In this document: in pieces, positions 27,064 to 37,344 of the stretch
Layout: every line of letters starts with the position of its first letter
How positions within the stretch are numbered: position 1 is the first letter of the stretch
Origin: Streptomyces sp. MUM 2J
Lineage (GTDB): Bacteria > Actinomycetota > Actinomycetes > Streptomycetales > Streptomycetaceae
Reading direction: 5' to 3'
Assembly: GCF_022414535.1 (NCBI RefSeq)
Contig: NZ_JADWYM010000002.1
Span: forward strand, 124,001-188,000
Length of the DNA stretch: 64,000 nucleotides
Position numbers and translations under genes: made by a program
The notes under the pieces: model-generated
What the model saw: the letters and a program-made list of their open reading frames with translations, nothing else
Told to the model about the DNA's origin: nothing
Database searches by the model: none

Positions 27064-29649
27064 ATGACGACTTCCGCGGCCTCCGGAACCGGCCCGACCG
27101 AGAACTCCATGCGTCGCGCTCTCAAACGCGCCCGTGACGGTGTCGCCCTCGATGTCTCCGAGGCGGCGGTCCTGCTCCAGGCCCGTGGCGAGCACCTCGC
27201 CGACCTCGCGGCGTCCGCCGCCCGGGTGCGGGACGCGGGGCTCCGGGCCGCCGGCCGCCCCGGCGTCATCACCTACTCCAAGAGCGTGTTCGTCCCGCTG
27301 ACCCGGCTGTGCCGGGACACGTGCCACTACTGCACCTTCGTCACCGTCCCCGGCAAGCTGCGCCGGGCCGGGCACGGCATGTTCATGTCCCCCGACGAGG
27401 TGCTGGACATCGCCCGCAAGGGCGCCGCCCTCGGCTGCAAGGAAGCGCTGATCACCCTCGGCGACAAGCCGGAGGACCGGTGGCCGGAGGCGCGCGAGTG
27501 GCTCGACGCGCACGGCTACGACGACACCATCGCCTACGTCCGCGCCGTCTCGATCCGCATCCTGGAGGAGACGGGCCTGCTGCCCCACCTCAACCCGGGC
27601 GTCATGACCTGGACGGACTTCCAGCGGCTCAAGCCCGTCGCCCCGTCCATGGGCATGATGCTGGAGACGACCGCCGAACGGCTCTGGTCGGAGCCCGGCG
27701 GCCCCCACCACGGCTCCCCCGACAAGGAGCCGGCCGTGCGCCTGCGCGTCCTGGAGGACGCCGGCCGCTCCTCGGTCCCCTTCACCTCCGGACTCCTCAT
27801 CGGCATCGGCGAGACCTACGAGGAGCGCGCCGAGTCGCTGTTCGCGTTGCGCCGGGTGGCCCGCGCCCACCACGGCCTCCAGGAACTGATCATCCAGAAC
27901 TTCCGCGCCAAACCCGACACGGCGATGCGCGGCGCACCCGACGCGGAACTGGACGAACTGGTCGCCACGGTCGCGGTCGCCCGCCACGTCATGGGCCCGG
28001 GCGCCTGCCTCCAGGCGCCGCCGAACCTCGTCGACGACGCGTACGGGCGGCTGATCGGGGCGGGCATCGACGACTGGGGCGGGGTCTCGCCACTGACCAT
28101 CGACCACGTCAACCCGGAGCGCCCCTGGCCGCAGATCGAGCAGCTGGCGGCCCGATCCGCGGCGGCCGGCTTCGAGCTGCGCGAACGGCTGTGCGTGTAC
28201 CCGGAGTTCGTCCGCCGGGGCGAGCCGTGGCTGGACCCGCGGCTGCGCCCGCACGTCGCGGCACTGGCCGACCCGGAGACGGGGCTGGCCCTCCCGGACG
28301 CGGTGGTCGAGGGCCGGCCGTGGCAGGAGCCGGAGGAGGTCTTCACCGCGACCGGGCGCACGGACCTGCACCGCTCGATCGACACCGAGGGCCGCACGTC
28401 CGACCGGCGCGACGACTTCGACGAGGTGTACGGCGACTGGGAGGCGCTGCGCGAGGCGGCCGTGCCCGGTATGGCGCCCGAGCGCATCGACGCCGACGTG
28501 CGGGCGGCGCTGCGCACCGCGGCCGACGACCCGACACGGCTGACCGACGACGAGGCGCTGGCGCTGCTGCACGCGGACGGCCCGGCGCTGGACGCCCTGT
28601 GCCGGGTCGCGGACGACGTGCGCAGGTCCGCGGTCGGCGACGACGTGACGTACATCGTCACCCGGAACATCAACTTCACCAACGTCTGCTACACGGGCTG
28701 CCGTTTCTGCGCCTTCGCGCAGCGCCGCAGCGACGCGGACGCCTACACCCTCTCCCTGGAGCAGGTGGCCGACCGGGCCCGGCAGGCGTGGGACGTCGGT
28801 GCGGTCGAGGTGTGCATGCAGGGCGGCATCCACCCGGACCTGCCGGGCACGGCCTACTTCGACATCGCCAGGGCGGTGAAGGAGAGGGTGCCGGGGATGC
28901 ACGTCCACGCGTTCTCGCCGATGGAGGTGGTCAACGGCGCCACGCGCACCGGGATGTCCCTGCGCGAGTGGCTCTCCGCGGCCCGGGAGGCCGGCCTCGA
29001 CACGATCCCCGGAACGGCGGCGGAGATCCTCGACGACGAGGTCCGCTGGGTGCTCACCAAGGGCAAGCTGCCCGCGGCGACCTGGGTCGAGGTCGTCGAG
29101 ACCGCCCACGAACTGGGCATCCGCTCCTCGTCGACGATGATGTACGGCCACGTCGACCAGCCCCGGCACTGGCTGGGCCATCTGCGGACGCTCGCCGGGA
29201 TCCAGCAGCGCACGGGCGGGTTCACCGAGTTCGTGACGCTTCCGTTCGTCCACACGAACGCGCCGGTGTACCTGGCCGGCATCGCCCGGCCCGGCCCGAC
29301 GATGCGGGACAACCGGGCGGTCACGGCGATGGCGCGGCTGCTGCTCCACCCGCACATCCCGAACATCCAGACCAGTTGGGTCAAGCTGGGCGCGGAGGGT
29401 GCGGCGGAGATGCTCCGCTCCGGTGCGAACGACCTGGGCGGCACGCTGATGGAGGAGACGATCTCGCGGATGGCGGGCTCGTCCTACGGCTCCTACAAGT
29501 CGGTGCGGGACCTCGTCGCGGTCGCCGAGGCCGCGGGCCGCCCGGCCCGGCCTCGGACGACGCTGTACGGCGAGGTGCCGCAGGAGCGGCAGCGGGCCGC
29601 GCGGGCGTCGGACGGGCATCTGCCGGAGCTGCTGCCGGTGCTGGACTGA
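27064..29649 (+). CDS. fbiC: FO synthase, bifunctional radical SAM enzyme
   Basis: FbiC makes the deazaflavin FO, precursor of coenzyme F420, from tyrosine and 5-amino-6-ribitylamino-uracil. The 861-residue protein is the fused CofG-CofH form used by actinobacteria. The CofG half carries the radical SAM motif C83RDTC87HYC90. The CofH half carries C542YTGC546RFC549. Other conserved stretches are [46 protein letters not shown] and [13 protein letters not shown]. Length is normal. A neighbouring gene encodes a likely F420-dependent enzyme. Confidence 0.97.
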   Translation: MTTSAASGTGPTENSMRRALKRARDGVALDVSEAAVLLQARGEHLADLAASAARVRDAGLRAAGRPGVITYSKSVFVPLTRLCRDTCHYCTFVTVPGKLRRAGHGMFMSPDEVLDIARKGAALGCKEALITLGDKPEDRWPEAREWLDAHGYDDTIAYVRAVSIRILEETGLLPHLNPGVMTWTDFQRLKPVAPSMGMMLETTAERLWSEPGGPHHGSPDKEPAVRLRVLEDAGRSSVPFTSGLLIGIGETYEERAESLFALRRVARAHHGLQELIIQNFRAKPDTAMRGAPDAELDELVATVAVARHVMGPGACLQAPPNLVDDAYGRLIGAGIDDWGGVSPLTIDHVNPERPWPQIEQLAARSAAAGFELRERLCVYPEFVRRGEPWLDPRLRPHVAALADPETGLALPDAVVEGRPWQEPEEVFTATGRTDLHRSIDTEGRTSDRRDDFDEVYGDWEALREAAVPGMAPERIDADVRAALRTAADDPTRLTDDEALALLHADGPALDALCRVADDVRRSAVGDDVTYIVTRNINFTNVCYTGCRFCAFAQRRSDADAYTLSLEQVADRARQAWDVGAVEVCMQGGIHPDLPGTAYFDIARAVKERVPGMHVHAFSPMEVVNGATRTGMSLREWLSAAREAGLDTIPGTAAEILDDEVRWVLTKGKLPAATWVEVVETAHELGIRSSSTMMYGHVDQPRHWLGHLRTLAGIQQRTGGFTEFVTLPFVHTNAPVYLAGIARPGPTMRDNRAVTAMARLLLHPHIPNIQTSWVKLGAEGAAEMLRSGANDLGGTLMEETISRMAGSSYGSYKSVRDLVAVAEAAGRPARPRTTLYGEVPQERQRAARASDGHLPELLPVLD

Positions 29650-29732
29650 GGAAGGCCGAGCACGGCCCGCACAGTACGATGATCCGACCCTCGGTGTCGT
29701 CCGGAACCGGGGGCCGGAGACTGAGGAGATGC

Positions 29733-30305
29733 GTGCCCGTGCCTGCCCGACGGCTTCCCTCGTGGGCCTGGGTCACCGGCCTGACCGCGGGTGCGGTCGC
29801 CGCGGTCGCGGCCCTGGCGGTCCAGGCCGACCACGGCCCGAAGCCCGCGGCGGTGTCCACCCGCCCCAACGCACGGGCGTCGGCGTCCCCGGGGGCTCGT
29901 CCGGCCCCGACACCGACCATGGTGAAGGTGCCGGACGGCTCCGGCACCGGCCGCCGCATCGTCTACTCGCTCGGCAGCAAGCGGGTCTGGCTGATCGACG
30001 CGAGCGACGCGCAGCGCCGCACCTTCACCGTCTGGCCGGGCACGGTCAGCCCCGAGCCCGGCACCTACACCGTCTCCAGCCGACGGGAGACGACGACCGG
30101 TTTCGACGGCGTGCCGGTCGAGCACATCGTCTACTTCACGGCCCGGTCGGGACTGTCCATAGCCTTCTCCAACGCCCTCGACGGCTCCTCCCCGCCCGCC
30201 CCGACCCCGGGGGCCAGGACGGGTGGCATACGGATGGGCGAGCCCGACGGCCAGGCGCTGTGGGCGTTCGCGACGACGGGGACGACGGTCGCGGTCGTCG
30301 CCTAG
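29733..30305 (+). CDS. Membrane-anchored protein, L,D-transpeptidase-like without catalytic Cys
   Basis: The protein of about 190 residues has an N-terminal membrane anchor (WAWVTGLTAGAVAAVAALAVQ, about 12-32). A Pro/Ala linker is followed by an extracellular domain: RRIVYSLGSKRVWLIDASDAQRRTFTVWPGTVSPEPGTYTVSSRRE. The strand pattern resembles YkuD domains, yet there is no cysteine at all, so it cannot be a working L,D-transpeptidase. GAGGAG at 29723-29728 favours GTG 29733 or 29739. An ATG at 29679 overlaps a TACGAT that looks like a -10. It overlaps the convergent downstream gene by 4 bp. Confidence 0.75.
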   Translation: MPVPARRLPSWAWVTGLTAGAVAAVAALAVQADHGPKPAAVSTRPNARASASPGARPAPTPTMVKVPDGSGTGRRIVYSLGSKRVWLIDASDAQRRTFTVWPGTVSPEPGTYTVSSRRETTTGFDGVPVEHIVYFTARSGLSIAFSNALDGSSPPAPTPGARTGGIRMGEPDGQALWAFATTGTTVAVVA

Positions 30306-30868
30306 GGGCTGACTCCCCGGTCGCGTCCGCCGTGTTCGCCGGGGTCGCGACGCCCCTCCCGGCCGTCGAGCCCGTCGCGGACCTGTCCGGACGGCAGGTG
30401 GTTCACGAGCAGGACCACCCCACTGATCAGGAAGATCCGAGTGGCCGCGGCCAGGCCGTTCCAGGCCTTCGACTGCCACATCGCGAACCACTCGCCGCCG
30501 ATCGCGATGAACCCGGCGCCGAAGAGCAGCATCAGCATGAGCAGCCCGTAGCTGGACAGCCGCCGGGCCCGGCCGTGCTCGGCGCGTGCCCAGAACCAGG
30601 TCCCGGCGATCAGCACGACCGCGGCCACGGTCTCCCAGACGATGATCGCGACGTACGCGGCGTTCTGGAGGCCCCTGCCCGTGATGGCGCGCCACATCAG
30701 GTCCTCGTCCCGGAACGTGGTGTCCATGGCCAGAACATGCTGCACGAACGCCTGGTTGGTGCCGAAGTCGGTGATGTTCCCGAACGCCACGAGGGTGATG
30801 TAGAGCGCCAGCGTGCCCGTCAGGACACCGGCCGCCAGCGGGACTATGCGGGGGGTGGGGGTGGTCAT
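30302..30868 (-). CDS. DUF2165-type integral membrane protein
   Basis: The 188-residue protein has four predicted TM helices: VPLAAGVLTGTLALYITLVAF, VAIIVWETVAAVVLIAGTWFWA, SYGLLMLMLLFGAGFIAIGGEWF, and RIFLISGVVLLV. A periplasmic loop lies between TM1 and TM2 (NITDFGTNQAFVQHVLAMDTTF), and the C-terminus is a charged, Gly/Arg-rich tail. The segment NITDxxTNxxFVxHVLxMD is typical of the DUF2165 family, whose role is unknown. An upstream ATG at 30877 would add three residues. Confidence 0.8.
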   Translation of the reverse strand: MTTPTPRIVPLAAGVLTGTLALYITLVAFGNITDFGTNQAFVQHVLAMDTTFRDEDLMWRAITGRGLQNAAYVAIIVWETVAAVVLIAGTWFWARAEHGRARRLSSYGLLMLMLLFGAGFIAIGGEWFAMWQSKAWNGLAAATRIFLISGVVLLVNHLPSGQVRDGLDGREGRRDPGEHGGRDRGVSP

Positions 30869-31101
30869 GCAGATCATTTACCGCACCCCTGTGAACCGTG
30901 GGTGGGCATTGAGCCACCACCGGCCGGCGCCCCCTCGTGCCCGGCTCGTCCGGACGTGGACCGGCACCACCGCCGAAGATCGCTTTCCGGTCACCTGCGA
31001 CCGCTCTCTCCCCGCTCCGTGCACCGTTGCGCCCCCGATCGACCGTTGTCGTTCGATTACAGTGCTGGCGTCGTACGTACGGACGGTGCCCGGGGGAGGA
31101 C

Positions 31102-32220
31102 ATGGTGGGTGCGGCAACCGGGGTCGTCTGGGGGCGGACCGAGCAGCAGGACTTCCGGAGCCGGGTGCGGGGCACCCTGCTGGGCGCGGCCGTCGGGGAC
31201 GCGCTGGGCGCGCCGGTCGACGGCCTGCGGGTGGAGGAGATCCGCGAGACGTGCGGCCCGGAGGGCGTCGTGGACCTCGTACCGGCGTACGGGCGGCGCG
31301 GCGCCGTCACGCACCTCACCCAGCTGACCCTCTTCACGGTCGACGGGCTGATCCGGGCCCAGGTCCGCCGCGACACCGGGGCCTGGCACCCGCCGACCGA
31401 CCTGCACCGGGCGTATCTGCGGTGGGCCGCCACCCAGCGGGACTGGGGGCCCGACGAACGGCGCAAGGACGACGGGTGGCTCGCCCGTGAGGAGTGGCTG
31501 TACGCCCGCCGTGATCCGTCCCGCCCGTTGCTGCTCGGCCTCGGCGACGACCACATGGGCACCCTGGACGCGCCCAAGAACCCCGGCGCCGACGGGCCCG
31601 AGCCCGCCGCCCGTTCCGCGCCCTTCGGGCTGCTCGTCGGCTGGGAGCCGCACCTCGTCGTCCAGCTCGCCGTCGAGTCCGCCACCCACACCCACGGACA
31701 CCCGGTGGCCTGCCTGTCGGCGGGCGCGTACGCGCTGATCGTGCACGGTCTGGCCCGCGGCGAGGACCTCGACGCCGCCGTGCAGCACGCCCTCGCCCTG
31801 CTCGGGCAGCGGCCGGGGCACGAGCCCGTGGCGGACGCCCTCCAGCACGCGCTGGGCGCCGTGCGGCAGGGGATTCCCGGCCCGGCCCGGGTGGCCGAAC
31901 TCGCCGGGGGCGGCACCGCGGACGGGCTGCTCGCCGCCGCTGTCTACTGCGCCCTCGTCGGCGAGGACGTCCGGCACGGACTGCGGCTCGCGGTCAACCA
32001 GGACGGCCCCTCCGCCCCTGCCGCCGCGCTCACCGGCGGTCTCCTCGGCGCCCTGCACGGCGAGACGGCCCTCCCGCCGGCCTGGCTGGCCGAGCTGGAG
32101 GGCCGTCCCACGATGCTGGAACTCGCCGACGACTTCGCCATGGAGATGACCCAGGGCCCGGCCCTGCACGGGCCGGGCGGGGCGTCGCCGGGGTGGCTGA
32201 CGCGGTATCCGCGGGCCTGA
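31102..32220 (+). CDS. ADP-ribosylglycohydrolase family protein
   Basis: The 372-residue protein has the ADP-ribosylglycohydrolase (DraG-like) all-helical fold. It starts with RVRGTLLGAAVGDALGAPVDGL, followed by GAVTHLTQLTLFTVDGLIRA, SATHTHGHPVACLSAGAYALIVHGL, and a final VNQDGPSAPAAALTGGLLGALHG. DraG enzymes bind Mg2+ through acidic motifs. Here the usual GxxTDDT is replaced by THLTQLT, and the late DxDxxx(S/T) motif is NQDGPS. Metal binding and hydrolysis are therefore uncertain. GGGGGAGGA before the ATG is a strong ribosome site. Confidence 0.85.
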   Translation: MVGAATGVVWGRTEQQDFRSRVRGTLLGAAVGDALGAPVDGLRVEEIRETCGPEGVVDLVPAYGRRGAVTHLTQLTLFTVDGLIRAQVRRDTGAWHPPTDLHRAYLRWAATQRDWGPDERRKDDGWLAREEWLYARRDPSRPLLLGLGDDHMGTLDAPKNPGADGPEPAARSAPFGLLVGWEPHLVVQLAVESATHTHGHPVACLSAGAYALIVHGLARGEDLDAAVQHALALLGQRPGHEPVADALQHALGAVRQGIPGPARVAELAGGGTADGLLAAAVYCALVGEDVRHGLRLAVNQDGPSAPAAALTGGLLGALHGETALPPAWLAELEGRPTMLELADDFAMEMTQGPALHGPGGASPGWLTRYPRA

Positions 32221-32318
32221 CCGGCCCGCGGGGCCGGGCCGTGCACGGTCGGGCGTGGCCGCGCCGCAGGCTCAGATGCGGCGCGGCGGCACGGCCCATG
32301 CGCCGCGGAGTGGCGCGG

Positions 32319-34262
32319 TCACTTCAGCTCGTCGGGACACGGAGTGCCCCGTGGCACCGTGTACGGAGCCGCCAGCCGGTACGTCCCCGCCTTCGGCGCC
32401 ACCAGCAGTGTCCACCGGTCGCCCTGGGCGTCCTCCTCCGTCTCCGTCAGACAGCCGTTGACGTTGGTGTACGTCTTCGGCGTGCCCTCGGGACGGTTCC
32501 TGGAGGCCTCCGTCTCCTGCGGCGCCCTCAGCTTCTTGCCCTCGGCGTCGACGATGCTCAGCCACGGCGAGTACGGGATGCGGACGAGGATGCGTCCCGG
32601 CTCGGACACCTGCATCGTCCACTCGCCCTGCTCGGCCCGCGTCACCACCGCGTTCGGCTCGGCGAGCGGCTTCGGGTCGGTCATCTCGAACAGCTGCCAC
32701 TGGGCGTCGCTCCAGATCTGCTTCAGGTACGGCAGCCCGCGCTGCACCAGCTGCCGCTCGCGCTGACCGCCGTCGCCGTCCGGCTCGTCCTTCGGCAGCA
32801 CCACGAAGTGCACGGCCCACCGCTGGAGCCACTCGTGGTAGTTGGCGGAGTTGAGGGTGTCGTCGTAGAAGAGCGGGTTGCGCTCCATGTCGGCCTGCCG
32901 GTTCCAGCCGCGGGCCAGGTTGACGTACGGGGCGAGCGCGGAGGCCTCGCGGTGCGAACGGGCCGGGACCACCTCGACACGGCCCTTCTCCGCGCCGACC
33001 TTCTGCAGCTGGTTGACGAGCGGGGCCACCTCGCGTGACCAGGACGCGGCGGGCGCGGTGTGCACGATGTCGTCGACCGTCTTGAAGCCGATCCACCCGA
33101 CGAACCCGGTGAAGGCCACCACGATGAGGTACCACTTGCGGGAGCGCGGCACTGCGAACGGAAGCGCCGCGATCAGCGCAACACCGGCGAACAGCATCGC
33201 CAGCCGGGTGATGTTGGAGCCGATCTGGGAGCTGATCAGCCACACCAGCAGCACCGACAACCCGTACACCGCGGCCGTGGTCCGCACCGTCCGCCACCCG
33301 CGCGGGGCCACGTAGAAGACGATCCCGGCGTACAGCAGCGGCAGCGCCGCCGAGCCGAACGACATCGGCTGCGTACCGGAGAAGGGGAACAGCAGCGCCG
33401 ACATGGCGACGATGGCACTCGGCACCAGCCCCAGCGCCCACGCGCCCGGCCGCCGCTTCTGCAGGAACAGCGCCACCGCGACCAGGCCCACGAACAGGCC
33501 CGCCACCGGCGACGACAAGGTGGACAACCCGGCCAGCGAGGCCGCGCACAGCGCCTTCGCCCACCGCCTGTACCGCCAGCGGTAGGGCCAGCAGAAGACG
33601 GAGGCGACCGCGCCCAGCGCGAACATCGTGCCCAGCCCGAAGGTGACACGGCCCGAGATCGCGTTGCAGAGCAGGGCGAAGACGCCCGCGAGCGACGCCC
33701 ACAGCGGATTGCGCACTACCCGGCTGCGGATCAGGATCGTGGTCAGCAGCCCGGCCGACACCGTCCCCGCGATCATCATCGTCGTGCGCACGCCGAGCAC
33801 CGACATCAGATACGGCGAGACCACGCTGTACGACACCGGGTGCATGCCGCCGTACCAGGCCAGGTTGTAGGCCGAGTCAGGGTGCCGGCCGACGAACTCG
33901 GCCCACGCGTCCTGCGCCGCCAGGTCGCCGCCGCTGTTCGCGAAGGTGAAGAACCAGACGATGTGGAGGACCCCGGCGAGCCCGGTGACGGACAGCACGG
34001 GGTACCGCAGCAACCGCTCGCGCAGGGGCAGGAACGCCGATCGCGGACGGCCGCCGGGACCCCCCGGATCCCGCGGGCCGTCAGAGCCGGCCGCCCCGTC
34101 CGCTTCGTCCGGGGCACCCAGCGCACCCGCTTCACCCGGGTGGCCGCTCCGCTCGCCGTTGACGGTCGTCCCCCGACCGTGCGGCTCGGAGAGCTGTATT
34201 CGCGGGCCGCCTCCAGGGCCCGGACCGGTGTCGTCGGCGCGTTTCGGCTCCGCAGTGGCCAC
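32319..34262 (-). CDS. Polytopic membrane protein, GT-C-like, function unknown
   Basis: The 647-residue protein starts with a disordered Pro/Gly-rich stretch (1-75). About ten TM helices follow (about 85-405). The C-terminal extracytoplasmic domain of about 230 residues ends in TVPRGTPCPDELK and has two Cys. The first loop after TM1 (SGGDLAAQDAWAEFVGRHPDSAYNLAWYGGMHPVSYSVVSPYL) has acidic residues positioned as in GT-C glycosyltransferases. That suggests a polyprenyl-sugar transferase, but no subfamily is recognised. It starts with GTG, 126 bp downstream of the carboxypeptidase gene on the same strand. Confidence 0.8.
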   Translation of the reverse strand: MATAEPKRADDTGPGPGGGPRIQLSEPHGRGTTVNGERSGHPGEAGALGAPDEADGAAGSDGPRDPGGPGGRPRSAFLPLRERLLRYPVLSVTGLAGVLHIVWFFTFANSGGDLAAQDAWAEFVGRHPDSAYNLAWYGGMHPVSYSVVSPYLMSVLGVRTTMMIAGTVSAGLLTTILIRSRVVRNPLWASLAGVFALLCNAISGRVTFGLGTMFALGAVASVFCWPYRWRYRRWAKALCAASLAGLSTLSSPVAGLFVGLVAVALFLQKRRPGAWALGLVPSAIVAMSALLFPFSGTQPMSFGSAALPLLYAGIVFYVAPRGWRTVRTTAAVYGLSVLLVWLISSQIGSNITRLAMLFAGVALIAALPFAVPRSRKWYLIVVAFTGFVGWIGFKTVDDIVHTAPAASWSREVAPLVNQLQKVGAEKGRVEVVPARSHREASALAPYVNLARGWNRQADMERNPLFYDDTLNSANYHEWLQRWAVHFVVLPKDEPDGDGGQRERQLVQRGLPYLKQIWSDAQWQLFEMTDPKPLAEPNAVVTRAEQGEWTMQVSEPGRILVRIPYSPWLSIVDAEGKKLRAPQETEASRNRPEGTPKTYTNVNGCLTETEEDAQGDRWTLLVAPKAGTYRLAAPYTVPRGTPCPDELK

Positions 34263-34350
34263 CTGAAGGCACTCCCCGTGTCCTGTCTTCTCTTCTCGGC
34301 CGCGCTCCGTCTACGTCGGCTTCGACCTGTGCTGTTTCGTGACGCTAGCA

Positions 34351-34379
34351 CGCACCCCGGCGCCCGGCGCCGGGGTGCG
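34351..34379. terminator. Hairpin terminator after the D,D-carboxypeptidase gene
   Basis: A 13-bp perfect GC-rich stem (34351-34363 with 34367-34379) has a 3-base loop. It lies 10 bp after the stop codon of the minus-strand carboxypeptidase gene. There is no T-run. Confidence 0.75.
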
Positions 34380-34388
34380 TCGCGGGGT

Positions 34389-37106
34389 TCAGCCGAGGCG
34401 GGTCAGCTTGTCCGCGAAGCCCGGCTCGGCCAGATCCTTCTGCAGCGCGACCGGCACCTTCACGGCGCTGCCGGCCCCGCCGTCGCCGACCGTCAGCGTG
34501 CCGACCGTGGTGCCCGCCCCGGCCGTGTGCGGGATCTCGCCCGCGACGAAGGAAAGCTTCACCCGCATGCCGGCCCAGCCGACCGCCGTGACGTCCTGGG
34601 TGATGACGACGGGCGTACGGCCGCCGAGGCCGTCGTCGACGTAGCCGACGACGTCGCCCTTCTTCACGATCTTCGCCGGGGTCAGCGCGGACTGGGCGGC
34701 GAGCAGCGCGGTCTTGCTGACCTCGTTCACCGTCTTGAGGATCGTCGGCTTGTTCTGGCCGAGGATCGCGCCGACGACGGTGACCGTCTGCCCGTCGACC
34801 TCCTTGCGGGAGGCGAAGAGCAGGTTGCCGCCGGCCGCCGTGGTGCTGCCGGTCTTGATGCCGATCGCGCCGATGCGGTACGGCAGCTCGTTGTAGTTGC
34901 TCCAGTAGTGGCCGGAGGGGTCGGTCCAGCTGGCCGCACTCGTGATGGCGACCAGGGCCGGGTTCCTGACCACCGCCCGGCCGAGCTTCACCTGGTCCTC
35001 GGCCGTGGACACGGTGGTCTCCTTCAGGCCCGAGGGGTCCGTGTAGGTCGTGCCGGTCATCCCCAGGTCCCGCGCGGCGGCGTTCATCTTCTCGACGAAC
35101 GCCTCCTCCGAACCCGCGTCCCAGCGCGCCAGCAGCCGCGCGATGTTGTTGGCGGAAGGGATCATGACGGCCGACAGGGCCTGCTTCTCCGTGAGGAAGT
35201 CACCGGCCTTGACGGTGTTGAGCGTGGACTCGCCGTCCTTGTCGTAGCCGCCCTCCTTCTCCGCCTTCGCGTCGACCTCGATCTTCGGGCCCTCCTGCCC
35301 CGGCTTCAGCGGATGGTCCCGCAGGATGAGGTACGCCGTCATGGTCTTGGCGACCGAGCCGATGGCCACCGGCTTCTGGTCCCCGAAGTGGTCCATCGTC
35401 CCGACGCCGTCGACGGCGATCCAGCCCTGGCCCTCGTCCGGCCACGGCAGGCTCAGCGTGTCGCCCTCGAAGGTGTAGGTGTCCTGCGCGGTGAGCGTGA
35501 GGGCGGGCGCGGGCAGCGGGCGCATCACCTGCACGACCGCGAAGGCGATCACCAGCAGCAGCACCAGCGGTGTCCAGATCTTGACCCGGCGCGCCAGCGT
35601 GCGCAGCGGCGTCTGCGGGGGCGGCGGGGTGTTCGTCAGCTCCGCCAGCAGGTCCAGCGGCGGCTTCGGCGGAAGAGGCTGCCGGGTGGTGCGCTCCGGA
35701 CCGACCCGGAGCAGGGCCTTGGTGGCGTCCGCGGCGGGCGGCTCGGCCTGCGGCCGGGCCGAGGCCGGAGGTGTGCGGGAGGCGGGCTCGTCGAGGGGCT
35801 TGAGTGCGACGAACTTGCTGGTGCGCTCGCCGCCCTGCCCGCCCCGCTCGCCCTGCTGGCCGGTCTCGCCCAGCTTGAGCATGGTGGTCGGCTGGTCCAC
35901 GTCGGGCCGGACGGGCCGGTCGAGCTTGAGCATGGTGGTCGGCTGGTCCACGGCCTTGCCCGTGCCCGTGCCGGTGCTGCGGTCGTCGTCTTCGCCCTCG
36001 GTGCCGGTGTCCCCCTCGGCACGACCCGTGCGGTCGTCGGCCTCCCCGTCGGCGTCGTCGCCGGTGGGCTCGTCGTCGTCGGCGGTGCCGGAGCGGGCGG
36101 CGTCGGCGTCCTCGTCCGTGTGGGGACGGTCGTCGGTGGTCGGCCCTTCGGCCTCGGCGTCGGCCTCGCCGGCCTCGGTCCGGCCTGCCTCGTCCCGGTC
36201 GGGTTCACCGGCGGGGAGAGGAACGGCACCGGTGCCGGAGTCCGCGGTGCCGGTGGCCTCCTGCCGGTCCCCGCCGGACGCCCCGGTCTCCTCTGACCCC
36301 TGCGACCTCTCGGGTTCGCTGGTCTCCTGGGGCTCGTCGGACCGGTCCCGCCGTTCGGACGCCTCGGCGTCCGCGGTGTCCGCGGTGTCCGCGGTGTCCG
36401 CGGTGTCGTCCGCCGGACGGCCGGCGCCGACCCGGCCGCCGGCCCGGTCCCCGCCCTGCTCCTTGCTCTCCGCCTGTCCCTCGGAGCCCTGCTGCCCCGA
36501 GTCCCGCTGCCCCGAGTCCTGCTGCCCGGGGTCCTGGTCGGTGGCGTCGTGGGCCGCCTCGCTCCCGCGGACCTCGGCGTTCCCGGCGTCACGCCCCTTC
36601 CCCGGGGTCCCGGTGTCCGAGCCCGCCTTCGGGGTGGTGCCGTTCGCCGATGCAATCCACTGGGCGACGGCCGACCGCAGCCGTTCGTCGCCCTGCGTGT
36701 TCGCCGCGTCGCCCCGCGACGCAGTGCCGTCGCCGGAGGGCTCCCCGCCCTCGGAGGGTTTTCCGTCCTCGGGGGTCTCCTCGGCGTCGGAGTCGTCCCC
36801 GGCGGCGGACCCTGCGCCCCCGGCAGTGCCGGACGCCACGTCCCCGGCGGGGTCCCCGGCGCCCGGTGCCAGGTCCCGCGCCGAGAGGACCTGCGTGGCC
36901 GTGTCCACGCCACCACGCGCCGTCGCGGGCACCAGGGGCGCCGCGGGCGCCGCGTCCTCGCGGGACATGGCGAGCCGCGGGTCGCGGGTCTCGCGGGTCC
37001 CACGGCGCTCCTCGCCCCGGGCCTCGGGAACCGGAAGCGCGCTCCCCGGCGTCGGTTCTGCCGACGACTCGCGCTGCTTCGACCTGTCGGGGGACTCGCC
37101 CGCCAC
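34389..37106 (-). CDS. D-alanyl-D-alanine carboxypeptidase with long disordered cytoplasmic tail
   Basis: The protein of about 905 residues trims the terminal D-Ala of peptidoglycan stem peptides. The penicillin-binding domain (about 545-800) is complete: S584VAK587, S651AN653 and K751TG. A C-terminal beta domain follows. One TM helix at about 509-530 (WTPLVLLLVIAFAVVQV) puts the enzyme outside. The first 500 residues are cytoplasmic, very acidic and low complexity. They include four DTA repeats in a row, DSGQ repeats, and two copies of DQPTTMLKL, plus TSKFVALKPLD and DATKALLRVG. GTG was chosen for its GGAGG site at 5 bp; ATG 37121 is upstream. Confidence 0.9.
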   Translation of the reverse strand: MAGESPDRSKQRESSAEPTPGSALPVPEARGEERRGTRETRDPRLAMSREDAAPAAPLVPATARGGVDTATQVLSARDLAPGAGDPAGDVASGTAGGAGSAAGDDSDAEETPEDGKPSEGGEPSGDGTASRGDAANTQGDERLRSAVAQWIASANGTTPKAGSDTGTPGKGRDAGNAEVRGSEAAHDATDQDPGQQDSGQRDSGQQGSEGQAESKEQGGDRAGGRVGAGRPADDTADTADTADTADAEASERRDRSDEPQETSEPERSQGSEETGASGGDRQEATGTADSGTGAVPLPAGEPDRDEAGRTEAGEADAEAEGPTTDDRPHTDEDADAARSGTADDDEPTGDDADGEADDRTGRAEGDTGTEGEDDDRSTGTGTGKAVDQPTTMLKLDRPVRPDVDQPTTMLKLGETGQQGERGGQGGERTSKFVALKPLDEPASRTPPASARPQAEPPAADATKALLRVGPERTTRQPLPPKPPLDLLAELTNTPPPPQTPLRTLARRVKIWTPLVLLLVIAFAVVQVMRPLPAPALTLTAQDTYTFEGDTLSLPWPDEGQGWIAVDGVGTMDHFGDQKPVAIGSVAKTMTAYLILRDHPLKPGQEGPKIEVDAKAEKEGGYDKDGESTLNTVKAGDFLTEKQALSAVMIPSANNIARLLARWDAGSEEAFVEKMNAAARDLGMTGTTYTDPSGLKETTVSTAEDQVKLGRAVVRNPALVAITSAASWTDPSGHYWSNYNELPYRIGAIGIKTGSTTAAGGNLLFASRKEVDGQTVTVVGAILGQNKPTILKTVNEVSKTALLAAQSALTPAKIVKKGDVVGYVDDGLGGRTPVVITQDVTAVGWAGMRVKLSFVAGEIPHTAGAGTTVGTLTVGDGGAGSAVKVPVALQKDLAEPGFADKLTRLG

Positions 37107-37344
37107 CGATGCCTCCTCCATGCGCCGCACGCCTTGGCGCGCTTCCGAACCCAACCGTGAACCGCCGCCCGGAACAGCTTCATGGAACTGTCCGAACCAT
37201 GTACCAGTGTCCTGTGTGAGGGCTTGGCCCCTGTGGTAGACGAGAACGACATACCTGCCGGTTCCCTTACAAACAGGTCACGCACCCTCGACAGACCAAT
37301 GTGAGAGGGGTCACCCTGTCATTCATCCACGCGGGGAGGCATGG

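Noticed and set aside
36370..36540. Regular short repeats that might be taken for a CRISPR or satellite
   Set aside because: They are 9-bp in-frame codon repeats (DTA and DSGQ) inside the carboxypeptidase tail, with no spacers of constant length.
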